NCBI RefSeq assembly: GCF_000014685.1
Contig: NC_008321.1
Location: 1,550,001-1,614,000 of the forward strand
Origin: Shewanella sp. MR-4
Lineage (GTDB): Bacteria; Pseudomonadota; Gammaproteobacteria; Enterobacterales; Shewanellaceae
DNA length: 64,000 nt
Direction: 5' to 3'
The position numbers and the translations under genes are program-made. Of this stretch, positions 17,733-27,091 are shown piece by piece (position 1 is the stretch's first letter; the number at the start of each line of letters is the position of its first letter). Below the pieces are notes generated by a model. The model had not been told where the DNA came from, did no database searches, and worked only from the letters and a program-made list of their open reading frames with translations.

Positions 17733-18482
17733 ATGAAAGTATTGGTGCCTGTTAAGCGCGTAGTTGATGCCAATGTGAAGGTCAGGGTAAAAGCTGACAA
17801 CACCAGCGTTGATACCGCAAACCTCAAAATGGCGTTGAACCCTTTTTGTGAAATTGCAGTAGAAGAAGCGGTTCGTTTAAAAGAAGCGGGCAGTGCTACT
17901 GAAGTAGTGGTCGTCAGTATCGGCAATAAAGCCGTTCAAGAACAATTACGTACCGCGTTAGCATTAGGTGCTGACCGTGCGATTCACATTGATACTGAAG
18001 AAGAGTTAACCCCAGTATCGATTGCCAAATTACTCAAAGCCGTACAAGAAAAAGAACAAGCACAATTAGTGCTGTTTGGTAAGCAATCTATCGATGGCGA
18101 TAATAACCAAACTGGCCAAATGTTTGCGGCATTAACGGATATGCCACAGGCAACTTTTGCTTCTGAAATCAAAGTGGAAGGCAATTCAGTGCAAGTGGCT
18201 CGCGAGATTGATGGCGGGATGCAAACCTTAAGTCTGCCATTGCCAGCCGTGGTGACCGCCGATTTACGTTTGAACGAACCACGTTACGCTTCATTACCTA
18301 ACATCATGAAAGCTAAACGTAAGCCATTAGATGTGCTCACTGTTGCGGATTTAGGTGTGACGCTAAAAGCCCATCAAACTGTGGTGAAGGTGACGCCGCC
18401 TGCCGAACGTAAAGCGGGTATCATGGTTGCGTCTGTAGCTGAGCTGGTTGAAAAGTTAAAGAATGAAGCGAAGGTGATCTAA
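17733..18482 (+). CDS. etfB: Electron transfer flavoprotein beta subunit
   Basis: 249 residues, full length. It has the EtfB start MKVLVPVKRVVDANVKVRV, the signature NPFCEIAVEEAVRLKEAG, the AMP-binding region (VLFGKQSIDGDNNQTGQM) and the C-terminal PNIMKAKRKPL arm. With EtfA it forms the soluble FAD/AMP heterodimer that takes electrons from acyl-CoA dehydrogenases and passes them to ETF-ubiquinone oxidoreductase. An AGGAAGG ribosome site precedes the ATG. etfA starts immediately after the stop. The upstream palindrome suggests control by a fatty-acid or branched-chain catabolism repressor. Confidence 0.97.
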   Translation: MKVLVPVKRVVDANVKVRVKADNTSVDTANLKMALNPFCEIAVEEAVRLKEAGSATEVVVVSIGNKAVQEQLRTALALGADRAIHIDTEEELTPVSIAKLLKAVQEKEQAQLVLFGKQSIDGDNNQTGQMFAALTDMPQATFASEIKVEGNSVQVAREIDGGMQTLSLPLPAVVTADLRLNEPRYASLPNIMKAKRKPLDVLTVADLGVTLKAHQTVVKVTPPAERKAGIMVASVAELVEKLKNEAKVI

Positions 18483-19409
18483 ATGGCCATTTTAGTATTA
18501 GCAGAACACGATAATGCGGCACTGAAACTGGATACCGCAAAGGTTGTCACCGCAGCCCGTGCAATTGGTGATGATGTGCATGTATTGGTGGTTGGCCACC
18601 AATGTGGCGCCGTGGCGCAAGCTGCGCAGGCCCTACAAGGCGTCGCTCAAGTATTGGTCGCCGATAACAGTGCCTATGAAGCGCATTTAGCCGAAAACGT
18701 AGCTAAATTGCTGGTGGACTTAGCACCAAATTACAGCCATATCCTCGCCGCAGCATCAAGTGCCGGTAAAGATACGCTACCGCGTGTGGCTGCCTTGTTA
18801 GACGTTGCGCAAATTTCTGAAGTGATTGGCGTAGTGAGTAGCGACACCTTTGTTCGCCCGATTTATGCGGGTAACGCTTTAGCGACAGTACAAAGCCATG
18901 ACGCGATTAAAGTGATGACAGTCCGTGCCAGTGCCTTCGATGCGGCAGCGCAGGGCAACAGTGCAGCCGTGACTACTTTAGATAAAGTGTTTGAAGCCAA
19001 AACTCAGTTTGTGTCTCAATCATTGACCGTTTCTGCGCGTCCAGAGTTAGGTAATGCGGGCATTATCGTTTCTGGTGGCCGTGGTATGGGCAGCGGTGAA
19101 AACTTTGGTATGTTAGAGCAATTGGCGGACAAACTCGGTGCCGCTGTTGGGGCATCTCGCGCCGCGGTTGACGCAGGTTTTGTGCCTAACGATCTGCAAG
19201 TGGGTCAAACCGGTAAGATTGTGGCACCAAATCTCTACATCGCCGTGGGGATTTCGGGTGCGATTCAGCATTTAGCAGGGATGAAAGACGCTAAGGTGAT
19301 TGTGGCAATCAACAAAGATCCTGAAGCGCCAATCTTCCAAGTGGCCGATTATGGTCTCGAAGCTGACCTGTTCGACGCCGTTCCAGAGTTGATTGCAACT
19401 CTAGGTTGA
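18483..19409 (+). CDS. etfA: Electron transfer flavoprotein alpha subunit
   Basis: 308 residues. The N-terminal domain pairs with EtfB. The C-terminal FAD domain has RPELGNAGIIVSGGRGMGSGENF, VGASRAAVDAGFVPNDLQVGQTGKIVAPNLYIA and GISGAIQHLAGM, the conserved FAD-binding segments, plus NKDPEAPIFQVADYGLEADLF at the end. The ATG directly follows the etfB TAA with no gap, so the subunits are made in equal amounts. A strong hairpin terminator follows within 70 bp. Confidence 0.97.
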   Translation: MAILVLAEHDNAALKLDTAKVVTAARAIGDDVHVLVVGHQCGAVAQAAQALQGVAQVLVADNSAYEAHLAENVAKLLVDLAPNYSHILAAASSAGKDTLPRVAALLDVAQISEVIGVVSSDTFVRPIYAGNALATVQSHDAIKVMTVRASAFDAAAQGNSAAVTTLDKVFEAKTQFVSQSLTVSARPELGNAGIIVSGGRGMGSGENFGMLEQLADKLGAAVGASRAAVDAGFVPNDLQVGQTGKIVAPNLYIAVGISGAIQHLAGMKDAKVIVAINKDPEAPIFQVADYGLEADLFDAVPELIATLG

Positions 19410-19433
19410 TTTTATCTGTGATCTAAGTCAAAG

Positions 19434-19476
19434 TAAGCGGCTTTGCGGTGGCAACTGCTTAGCCGCTTATGTTTTT
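19434..19476 (+). terminator. Terminator of etfBA
   Basis: A perfect 9-bp stem (TAAGCGGCT / AGCCGCTTA) at 19434-19469 with an 18-base loop is followed by TGTTTTTA. It separates etfBA from the riboswitch leader that starts about 30 bp further on. Confidence 0.75.
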
Positions 19477-19504
19477 ATGTGCCTCACGCCCGTGCAAGGG
19501 CGTT

Positions 19505-19701
19505 CTTAGAAGTAGAGGCGCACCAAATATCAGTAGTGATCAGTAGGGTGATTCCGTTGATCGTTCACGAAAGGATTTGGTGCCGAAGTGGTTTGATTTA
19601 TCACGATCAACTGCTGGGGTTGTGCCGAATAGGTACAACACTGCCATAGTATTTTCTGATACGGATATTAGGAATAGTTACTATGGAGCGCTACTGATAG
19701 G
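19505..19701 (+). promoter_or_regulatory. Lysine riboswitch (L-box)
   Basis: The leader shows the conserved lysine-aptamer blocks in order: AGAGGCGC at 19515, GGTGCCGAAGTGG near 19580, GGGGTTGTGCC near 19616, and ATGGAGCGCTACTG near 19683. The ends pair as the P1 helix, CTTA-GA-AGTAG at 19505 with CTACT-GA-TAGG ending at 19701, interrupted only by a tandem G.A mismatch. It lies about 80 bases before an NhaC-family gene, a known lysine-riboswitch target. A small hairpin (TTCGT/ACGAA, 19755-19770) next to the start may be part of a translational switch; no rho-independent terminator is visible in the expression platform. Confidence 0.9.
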
Positions 19702-19780
19702 ACAGGTGATCTTGGGTATCTATTGCCTTTTCCCACCAGTTCAGTCGCCCTCCATTCGTATTTTGACGAAGAAATAATCA

Positions 19781-21349
19781 ATGACTGTAGTAAGTTACGC
19801 CGATTCGGCACTTTCTCTGCTGCCGCCTGTGGTCGCAATTGTGTTGGCGATTTTCACTCGCCGCGTTCTCCTTTCCCTCGGTTTAGGTATTGTGATTGGG
19901 GTATTATTACTCAATCAATTTTCACCTGTGGCCAGCGGTGAGTTTTTAGTTAACAGTGTAAAAGGACTTTTTTGGTCAGAAGATGGCGTAAATTCTTGGA
20001 ATTTATACATTCTCGGCTTTTTAATTGTATTAGGGATGATCACTGCGTTAATTACCGTCAGTGGTAGTGCGCGGGCATTTGCCGATTGGGCGCGCCTGCA
20101 TATTCGCAATAAACGCGATGCCAAATTACTGACCATGTTTTTAGGCTGTGTTGTCTTTATTGACGATTATTTCAATAGCTTAGTCGTTGGTTCTGTCGCA
20201 AGACCCGTCACCGACCGTTATTATATTTCCCGCGCTAAGTTAGCCTATTTATTAGATTCTACGGCGGCGCCGGTTTGTGTTATTTCGCCAGTATCCAGTT
20301 GGGGCGCTTATATTATTGCGCTGATCGGCGGCATATTAACCGCCCATGGCTTTGCCGATTCTGGGCATTTGAGTGTATTTATTCAAATGATCCCTATGAA
20401 TTTCTACGCTATTTTTTCTTTATTATTATTACTTTGTGTTGCATTTATGGGCTTGGATATTGGCCCTATGCGTGAGCATGAATTAAATGCACAGCGCGGT
20501 AATTTATATGATGAGAATAAAGGATTACCACCCGGGGCGAATGCCGATCTACCCGAAGCCGAAACGGGTAAAATCCTCGGGTTATTCTTACCTATTACCG
20601 TGCTGGTATTTGCGACCCTGTATTTTATGATCGATAGTGGTGCTCAGGTATTAGCGAAAGAAGGCATTGAATTTAATATTATTTCCGCTTTTGAGAAAAC
20701 CGATGTCAGTTCATCACTGTTCTTTGGTGCCCTGATTGGTTTAGCGGTTGCACTGGTGCTTAACCTAGTGCAAGGCGTTGAAAAGTCGATGGTTGTTAAA
20801 GGTATAGTGCAGGGCGCTCGCTCTATGCTGCCTGCGATTTATATCCTGTTATTTGCATGGACTATTGCTGGTGTGATTGGCCAGCTTGAAACTGGTAAGT
20901 TTATGGCAAGCCTCGCCACAGGGAATATTCCCTTTGCCTTCTTGCCTGCGTTGATGTTTGTGTTAGCGGGTCTAACGGCGTTTTCTACCGGCACCAGTTG
21001 GGGCACGTTCGGCATTATGCTGCCGATTGCCGCCGATATGGCGATGGGTAGCCATACGGCCATGATGTTACCTATGCTAGCTTCAGTATTGGCGGGCGCG
21101 GTATTTGGTGATCACTGTTCACCGATTTCGGATACCACGATTTTGTCGTCAACCGGCGCGAGCTGCCACCATATCGACCACGTTGTGACTCAGCTGCCTT
21201 ACGCAGTGATAGTGGCGCTGATCAGCATGGTGGGTTATGTGGTGCTTGGCTTTACTGAATCAGTCAATGCGGGGCTGCTGACCTGTAGTGTATTGTTTGT
21301 GTTGACTATCATTGGTTTGCAAATTAAATCAAGAAGTTTGGCGAAATAA
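19781..21349 (+). CDS. NhaC-family transporter, probable lysine transporter (LysW-type)
   Basis: 522 residues with about 11-12 hydrophobic membrane segments from residue 8 onward, and NhaC-superfamily marks: DDYFNSLVVGSVARPVTDRY, KLAYLLDSTAAPVCVISPVSSWGAY, FSTGTSWGTFGIMLPIAADMA and GDHCSPISDTTILSSTGASCHHIDHV. Such proteins are usually labelled Na+/H+ antiporters. The lysine riboswitch in its leader instead points to lysine uptake, the role proposed for riboswitch-linked NhaC paralogues (called LysW in comparative-genomics work). High lysine should shut the gene off. The ribosome site is weak (GAAGAAAT), compatible with translational control. Confidence 0.88.
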   Translation: MTVVSYADSALSLLPPVVAIVLAIFTRRVLLSLGLGIVIGVLLLNQFSPVASGEFLVNSVKGLFWSEDGVNSWNLYILGFLIVLGMITALITVSGSARAFADWARLHIRNKRDAKLLTMFLGCVVFIDDYFNSLVVGSVARPVTDRYYISRAKLAYLLDSTAAPVCVISPVSSWGAYIIALIGGILTAHGFADSGHLSVFIQMIPMNFYAIFSLLLLLCVAFMGLDIGPMREHELNAQRGNLYDENKGLPPGANADLPEAETGKILGLFLPITVLVFATLYFMIDSGAQVLAKEGIEFNIISAFEKTDVSSSLFFGALIGLAVALVLNLVQGVEKSMVVKGIVQGARSMLPAIYILLFAWTIAGVIGQLETGKFMASLATGNIPFAFLPALMFVLAGLTAFSTGTSWGTFGIMLPIAADMAMGSHTAMMLPMLASVLAGAVFGDHCSPISDTTILSSTGASCHHIDHVVTQLPYAVIVALISMVGYVVLGFTESVNAGLLTCSVLFVLTIIGLQIKSRSLAK

Positions 21350-21412
21350 ACCGTAATTAAGAGAATGACAACTCTGCGGTTCGTAAGGTGAATTTCGCGA
21401 GAGTTAAAAATA

Positions 21413-21446
21413 AAATAGGCCAGCAAGTATGCTGGCCTATTTTTTT
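21413..21446. terminator. Bidirectional terminator between the NhaC-type gene and the peptidase
   Basis: A perfect 12-bp stem (AAATAGGCCAGC / GCTGGCCTATTT) has T-runs on both strands. It serves both convergent genes. Confidence 0.88.
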
Positions 21447-21466
21447 ATTTATTACCCAACCCCAAA

Positions 21467-23617
21467 TTACAGAGCAGTGTTGAGTCCACGGCGGTTCAAT
21501 AACCCTTCGGTGGTAGGCTCTTGACCACGGAAGTTTTTGTAAGCTTCCATTGGTGCAATGCTGTTGCCCACTTCGCGAATGGTCTTGCGGTATTTCATGC
21601 CGATTTCACGGTTTAAGCCACCTTGAGTTTGCACATAAGCGTAGGCATCTGCTGCTAAAATCTCACTCCACATGTAAGCGTAGTAACTTGCTGAGTAACC
21701 ACCTGGGAAGGCGTGGGCAAAGTAAGTTGACTTATAACGTGGTGGCACGGCAGTGATATTTAAGCCGTGTTTTTTCAGCGCATTGGCTTCGAATGTCGCC
21801 ACATCTTGCAGTGGGGCATCAGGGCTTAATGAGTGCCATTCCATGTCGACGAGCGCCGCAGCCATATACTCTAAGGTATCGAAGCCTTGGTTAAAGCTGC
21901 CTGATTTGAGCAGTTTTTGCAGCAAATCATCGGGAATTGGCTTACCAGTTTCGTAGTGTTTGGCGTAGTTGGCTAACACTTTAGGGTGGGCTGCCCAATC
22001 TTCCTCGAAGGTTGATGGGAATTCCACAAAGTCACGGGAGACCGAAGTACCTGCCAAGCTTGGGTAAGTCACCTTAGAGAACATACCGTGGGTACCATGG
22101 CCCATCTCGTGGAACATAGTGGTCACTTCGTTGTAGCTGACGAAGGTCGGTTGTCCCTCTGGCGCCTTCTTAATGTTCATCACGTTGACCACGACAGGCT
22201 TAGTGCCTTCGAGGAAGGATTGACCCACGAACGAGCTCATCCATGCACCGCCGCGTTTGCCTTCACGGGCAAAGTAGTCGGCATAGAAAATCGCCATGCT
22301 CGAACCATCGGCATCAAACATTTCGTAGGCTTTCACATCCGGGTGGTACACGGGTAAATCTGGGCGAGGCTTTAAGGTGACGCCATAGAGTTCTTTGAGG
22401 GTGTAGAACACGCCGTCTTCGAGTACGCGGTTAAATTCGAAATAAGGGCGAATGCTATTGGCATCGAGGGCGTATTTTTCTTGGCGAACCTTCTCGGCGT
22501 AGAATTCCCAGTCCCATGGCGCGAGTTCAAACTTGCCGCCAGTCTTGTCGATCATCGCTTGGATATCGGCCGCTTCTTTCTCGGTATTGGTCACGACGGC
22601 TGGCACCATTGAACCAAACATGCTGTATACCGCTTCAGGCGTTTTTGCCATTTGTGGTGCGAGGCGGTAGCTGGCCCAGTTTTCATAACCTAATAGGGCG
22701 GCACGCTCAGCACGTAATTGCGCTAGACGAGACACTAAAGATGCGGTTTCGTTTTCACCCGTTAAGCCACGGTTTGCCGAGGCTTCCCAAATGCGTTGGC
22801 GCAGTTCACGGTTCTCTAAAGAGGCGAGCACAGGCTGGCGAGTGGTGTTGGTGATGTTGATTAAGTACTTACCTTCGTGGCCTGCGGCCTTGGCATCGTT
22901 TGCTGCTGAGGTGATTTCGCTGTCAGTCAGGCCCGCCAGTTGTTCTTTGTTATCGACAACGATGGCGATTTCTTTGGTTAAGCGCAGTAAACGTTGTGAG
23001 AACTCGTTGGTCAGCGTCGATTGTTCTTCGTTCAGAGCGCGGATCTTCACTTTCTGCTCATCGGTCAGTTTAGCGCCGGCCATGATAAAGCGTTGGTGAT
23101 ACACCTCAACCAAACGTACCGCTTCAGGCGTTAAGCCTAAGTTATTGCGGTCGTTATAAATAGTTTCAATACGGGCGAATAGTGCTGGATTGAGGTTGAT
23201 GTTATCTGAGTGAGCCGCCATTTTCGGGGCCATCTCACCTTGGATTTTACGCAGGGCTGGATTGCTGTTTGAACCCGCGAGGTTGTAAAACACGCTCGAT
23301 GCACGGGTCAGCAGGGCACCGCTTTTTTCCATGGCGACAATCGTGTTGTCGAAGGTCGGGGCGGCAGGATTGTTGGCAATGGTCAAAATCTCTTGATAAT
23401 GCTCTTTAATGCCTTGCTCTAATGCGGGCTGAAAATGCTCGTCTTTAATGACACTAAAATCAGGCGCTTGGTATTGCAGCGTGCTGGCTTGGAACAGAGG
23501 ATTTTGGGCTTGAACTGCGGTCACATTCGTCGTTTTAGTATCTTGAGTGCTGCAGCCTGCGAGTGTGCCTGTCATCAAAGTGGCGCCAATGGCGATGGCA
23601 ATAAAACTTTTACGCAT
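21467..23617 (-). CDS. dcp: M3-family peptidyl-dipeptidase (Dcp-like) lipoprotein
   Basis: 716 residues. A lipoprotein signal with the lipobox LAGC (MRKSFIAIAIGATLMTGTLAGCS) implies attachment to the envelope, whereas E. coli Dcp has no such signal. The thermolysin-type zinc motif HEMGH (503-507) is followed by the M3 third ligand in EFPSTFEEDW. The DAFPGGYSASYYAYMWSEILAADAYAYV region (FAHAFPGGYSA) is typical of the Dcp subgroup, which removes C-terminal dipeptides from short peptides. It probably recycles peptides in the periplasm. It is monocistronic, convergent with the upstream transporter. Confidence 0.93.
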   Translation of the reverse strand: MRKSFIAIAIGATLMTGTLAGCSTQDTKTTNVTAVQAQNPLFQASTLQYQAPDFSVIKDEHFQPALEQGIKEHYQEILTIANNPAAPTFDNTIVAMEKSGALLTRASSVFYNLAGSNSNPALRKIQGEMAPKMAAHSDNINLNPALFARIETIYNDRNNLGLTPEAVRLVEVYHQRFIMAGAKLTDEQKVKIRALNEEQSTLTNEFSQRLLRLTKEIAIVVDNKEQLAGLTDSEITSAANDAKAAGHEGKYLINITNTTRQPVLASLENRELRQRIWEASANRGLTGENETASLVSRLAQLRAERAALLGYENWASYRLAPQMAKTPEAVYSMFGSMVPAVVTNTEKEAADIQAMIDKTGGKFELAPWDWEFYAEKVRQEKYALDANSIRPYFEFNRVLEDGVFYTLKELYGVTLKPRPDLPVYHPDVKAYEMFDADGSSMAIFYADYFAREGKRGGAWMSSFVGQSFLEGTKPVVVNVMNIKKAPEGQPTFVSYNEVTTMFHEMGHGTHGMFSKVTYPSLAGTSVSRDFVEFPSTFEEDWAAHPKVLANYAKHYETGKPIPDDLLQKLLKSGSFNQGFDTLEYMAAALVDMEWHSLSPDAPLQDVATFEANALKKHGLNITAVPPRYKSTYFAHAFPGGYSASYYAYMWSEILAADAYAYVQTQGGLNREIGMKYRKTIREVGNSIAPMEAYKNFRGQEPTTEGLLNRRGLNTAL

Positions 23618-23723
23618 AGTTGAGTGATTTCCTTAGAATTGTAGTTTTTTGTGACTCTAGCGTTACTAACTTAAATAGGACTGAAAACCTATGGGGTGAA
23701 GTTGTAAGTAAAAGTAAACAAAA

Positions 23724-23749
23724 AAGCGCCCTACAACAGTAGGGCGCTT
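23724..23749 (-). terminator. Terminator of the multihaem cytochrome gene
   Basis: A perfect 10-bp stem (AAGCGCCCTA / TAGGGCGCTT) around a 6-base loop is followed on the minus strand by TTTTGTTTAC. It lies 40 bp beyond the cytochrome stop. Confidence 0.85.
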
Positions 23750-23787
23750 GAACTATTTTCTTGCAGGGAAAATAGCGGGACGACTAG

Positions 23788-25878
23788 CTATTTACGGGTA
23801 AAGTTATGGTACTTGTCGATACCAGAGCTGCTACCTGTGTTGTGGCACACGGCACAAGATTCACCCGTAGGTTGCTTGAACCAATCGCCAGTTGCTAGCA
23901 CGCTGATTTCGCCACCGTTGCTCACCATGTGGGCTTTGACTGCATCGCCAGTATGGCAGGCATAACAGTTAGCGGTAACAGGGCTGGTCATCTTGCTGCC
24001 AGGTTCAAGAATGTATTGATTTGGCACTTTGTTTAAATCAATAGCGGTTTCGTGACAGGCAACACAGCTAGTGACTGGGTTGATAGCGCCTGCGCCGTTC
24101 GCTGTCTTGGCTTGGGTGCCGTCGGCCTTCATCTCACCGACATTCGCACCATTACCCCAGTGCCAGCTGTGGATCATAGGACCAAAACCTGCACCCAGAG
24201 TGGCCGAAGTCCGCGCCATACCGTTATCGTGACAGGCAATACAACCGTTACCGCCTTGATCGAATGCACCGTTTTTATGGAAGGCGGTGGCATCGTTATG
24301 GCAAGTCGTACAGCTGTTATCGCTGATCACGCTGCGACGTTCAAAGCCTGATACTTTCTCAGCGCTTACTGGATTTACCACATCTGAGTAGGCGGTGAAA
24401 GAAACACCCATTGAACCGTCATAACCGTTGGCTCTGAGGTTACCATTGCTTTGATAGCGTTGATTACCGTCGTACTCCATCCAGCCTGCGGTGCCGAAGG
24501 TGACCCGTGCAGAGTAGGCATAGTTAGCGTTTACTGCTTTGATATCCGTCAGTAGGTGACAGATATTCTTAGTACCATCGGTGTTGTAACCATAGTAGTA
24601 CTTAGTACGGTCACCTGGGCGGCCGACTAAGGTGTTGTTGTCATAGGCATGCAGATAGGCACCAGCGTAGACAATCGGCTTCTTGGCATCAAATACCAGA
24701 GGGTCTGAGTAGTTGAAGTTATCTTTAATGCTAAAGATGTTACCGTCAGTGTCTTTCACAGTAATGGTGGTACACCAACCGGGTTCAACTTTCGCTACGC
24801 TTGAGCCATCGGGCGCATAGTGGTCGGTTAAGGTGGAAATATCATCCACTTTAACGGGGGTTGAGAGTGTCACTTGGTACTTAGCGCGGATAGCTTGACG
24901 CTCGGTAATGCCTTCTTTGCCTTCATGCATTGGTCGTACATCGGCACCGTTACTTGGCACAATCGCACCTGGTACGCCGCCAGTGTTGTGGCAGTCGATA
25001 CAACCAGGGCCTGAAACGCTGATATTGGTCGGCGCTTCAACGTGGCAGGAACTACAGTTCATCACGCTGAAATCTTTAGTGAATTTCTGGTGATTAATGT
25101 GGCCAATTTTAGACAGTGTATTGGTGGCGTAACCGCCGATTGAGAAGCCTTCTGCGTTTTTCGCGCCGCGGCTTACCGAGCCGTGACAGACTAAACAGCC
25201 TTCAACGAAGGTGACTTCGCTGTCCATACCTGTAGCGACATAGCTGGCATGGCGACGTGGGCTAGTGGCGTAATCCACGTGACAGGCGTAGCAGCTGTCG
25301 GTGGTGGTTGAATGCGTGCCTTCAGGCTTATTCACCACCATTGGCGCAGAGCGCGCAATACCGCTTTCGCTGTTGCCGCCGACTCTGAGCCAGACAATGC
25401 CTTCAGTGCCTGCATTAACGCCTTTCATCGGTGCTTTAAAGCTGTAGTGACCATCGCCTAGCGACTTAATTTCTGCGCCTTCAGTGGCTTGAGTCGCCGC
25501 GCCGCCGATATGCACGTTGTCGGCAACATTGTTAATGTCCGCTTCGGTGCGGTTATTGATAAAGCCTTTATCCGTTAAAGCGGCGACTTTGGCTTCAGCG
25601 TTTAACAGGCCGTTGACTAAGTTGCCGTTTTCGTCGGTGACTTCAAATTCATAGGTGATACTACCTTCGCCAAAGCTGTAGCCAAGTACTTTAACATTGG
25701 TCACTAGCGAGCTTGTGACTGGTGGTGGCGTCCATGGGTCTCCGGGTTTACCGGGTTGTCCTGGATCGCCGGGTTGGCCTGGTGCGCCGTCTTTACCATC
25801 ACTGCCACAACCTACGAGTGCACCGGTTAAGGTTAATGCTACTAGGTATGCCAGTTTTTTAGATGTGAATATTCTCAT
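23788..25878 (-). CDS. OmcA/MtrC-family multihaem c-type cytochrome lipoprotein
   Basis: 696 residues from the ATG at 25878, which has GGAG six bases upstream (the frame opens four codons earlier). A lipoprotein signal with lipobox LVGC (Cys24) is followed by seven collagen-like G-x-y triplets. Nine CxxCH haem motifs are visible in two clusters: CYACH, CLVCH, CSSCH, CIDCH, then CTTCH, CIACH, CVACH, CYACH, CAVCH. The four-domain plan (beta barrel, haems, beta barrel, haems) is that of the Shewanella outer-membrane MtrC/OmcA/MtrF family. Those proteins pass electrons to metals, flavins or electrodes at the cell surface and carry ten haems. No mtrA/mtrB-like partners are adjacent. A terminal-reductase role is inferred from family. 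Confidence 0.9.
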   Translation of the reverse strand: MRIFTSKKLAYLVALTLTGALVGCGSDGKDGAPGQPGDPGQPGKPGDPWTPPPVTSSLVTNVKVLGYSFGEGSITYEFEVTDENGNLVNGLLNAEAKVAALTDKGFINNRTEADINNVADNVHIGGAATQATEGAEIKSLGDGHYSFKAPMKGVNAGTEGIVWLRVGGNSESGIARSAPMVVNKPEGTHSTTTDSCYACHVDYATSPRRHASYVATGMDSEVTFVEGCLVCHGSVSRGAKNAEGFSIGGYATNTLSKIGHINHQKFTKDFSVMNCSSCHVEAPTNISVSGPGCIDCHNTGGVPGAIVPSNGADVRPMHEGKEGITERQAIRAKYQVTLSTPVKVDDISTLTDHYAPDGSSVAKVEPGWCTTITVKDTDGNIFSIKDNFNYSDPLVFDAKKPIVYAGAYLHAYDNNTLVGRPGDRTKYYYGYNTDGTKNICHLLTDIKAVNANYAYSARVTFGTAGWMEYDGNQRYQSNGNLRANGYDGSMGVSFTAYSDVVNPVSAEKVSGFERRSVISDNSCTTCHNDATAFHKNGAFDQGGNGCIACHDNGMARTSATLGAGFGPMIHSWHWGNGANVGEMKADGTQAKTANGAGAINPVTSCVACHETAIDLNKVPNQYILEPGSKMTSPVTANCYACHTGDAVKAHMVSNGGEISVLATGDWFKQPTGESCAVCHNTGSSSGIDKYHNFTRK

Positions 25879-25890
25879 CATAATCTCCAT

Positions 25891-26416
25891 TTAATCCAAT
25901 ACGCATTTAAAGGCACGGATTGCAGCACTAAATTTGCAGGGGAGATTAGTGCTTTGAGCCGCTGATTTAATTTGCAAGCGTTCGAATAACTTTTTTTGTT
26001 TTTGTGAGTACATTTGTCTCGAGGAAATAATACGGATATTGAGATGTTTGTTTTTTGAACCAAACCGCATTTGAGCCTATATCTTTGGAGGTAGATCTCA
26101 ATTTTAAATATTTGTTAATGTAAGTTTCCTTATGTAAAACAATATTTAAGGTTAAATTAAGCTTATTGTAACAATTGAACTGTGACAGGGTTTGCCTGAT
26201 GACTATTTTCTGGTTTGGACGGAAATACGAACAATCATGTCAAGCGGAGGTCGAGGAGGGCGTTGGTTTAATATCCGTTTGAAGCTGCCAGATTGGGATT
26301 TCAGTAGAAAAGCTGAGATTGGCCTAGTGTGTTAGGGGATGGCGCAATGGTAAACTAGGCGCCATAAGCTCTGGCAACAGAGAAACAATAAATTTAAGTT
26401 AAAAAAGGGATTCGTT
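25891..26416. other. AT-rich divergent intergenic region between cytochrome gene and tdk
   Basis: About 530 bp with no convincing gene. It holds the upstream regions of both divergent genes. A TGTGA half-site near 25999 is followed by a poor second half, too weak to call a CRP site. A 7-bp inverted repeat (ATGGCGC/GCGCCAT, 26339-26365) lies 50 bp before tdk and has no T-tract. Confidence 0.5.
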
Positions 26417-26995
26417 TTGGCGCAATTGTATTTTTACTATTCAGCAATGAATGCGGGTAAATCCACCTCTCTATTACAATCTTCCTATAACTACCGCGAG
26501 CGCGGCATGAATACCTTAGTGATGACGGCCTCTATCGATGACAGATACGGTAAAGGTAAGGTGGCATCGCGTATTGGGATTGAAACCGATGCCCAGGTAT
26601 TTAGCAGCCATGACAATCTGATAGACATGATCACCACTGCCCACAAACAGAATCACTTGAGTTGTGTGCTGGTGGACGAATGCCAATTCTTAAGTAAAGA
26701 GCAAGTCAAACAACTGACTTATGTTGTTGATAAAATTGATATCCCTGTTTTGTGCTATGGTTTACGTACCGACTTCCAAGGCGAACTCTTCACTGGCAGC
26801 CATTATTTGTTGGCTTGGGCCGATAAGTTAGTCGAACTGAAAACCATCTGTCACTGTGGACGCAAGGCCAATATGGTGGTGCGTCTGGATGGTGAAGGGA
26901 AAGTGATGCGCGAAGGTGAGCAGGTGGCGATCGGCGGTAATGAAAGTTACGAATCGGTTTGCCGCAAGCATTTTCGTGAATTTATTTGGGATTGA
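26417..26995 (+). CDS. tdk: Thymidine kinase
   Basis: Phosphorylates thymidine (and deoxyuridine) with ATP in pyrimidine salvage. 192 residues, normal for the type II (bacterial) family. The P-loop is SAMNAGKSTSLLQSSYNY; the Walker B-like VLVDECQFL, the lasso/substrate loop (CYGLRTDFQGELFTGSHYLLAWADKL) and zinc Cys residues (CHCGRKA and the later VCRKH) are present. The start is TTG at 26417 (MAQLYFYYSAMNAGKS), preceded by AAAGGGA; there is no ATG nearby that keeps the P-loop. Confidence 0.96.
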   Translation: MAQLYFYYSAMNAGKSTSLLQSSYNYRERGMNTLVMTASIDDRYGKGKVASRIGIETDAQVFSSHDNLIDMITTAHKQNHLSCVLVDECQFLSKEQVKQLTYVVDKIDIPVLCYGLRTDFQGELFTGSHYLLAWADKLVELKTICHCGRKANMVVRLDGEGKVMREGEQVAIGGNESYESVCRKHFREFIWD

Positions 26996-27091
26996 TTGAA
27001 GCCTCAAGCTTGGTTAGCACTCGCGATAAGCAGCTAAGTATTTTTGCGCTAACCACTTTGAGGCATGCTGCCAACTCATTAAAATACGGTG

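Noticed and set aside
19702..19780. Possible rho-independent terminator in the riboswitch expression platform
   Set aside because: GGT/ACC and GGG/CCC pairs do not form a continuous stem and there is no T-tract.
25995..26015. TGTGA half-site in the cytochrome/tdk intergenic region as a CRP site
   Set aside because: The second half-site is too poor to call; left unassigned.
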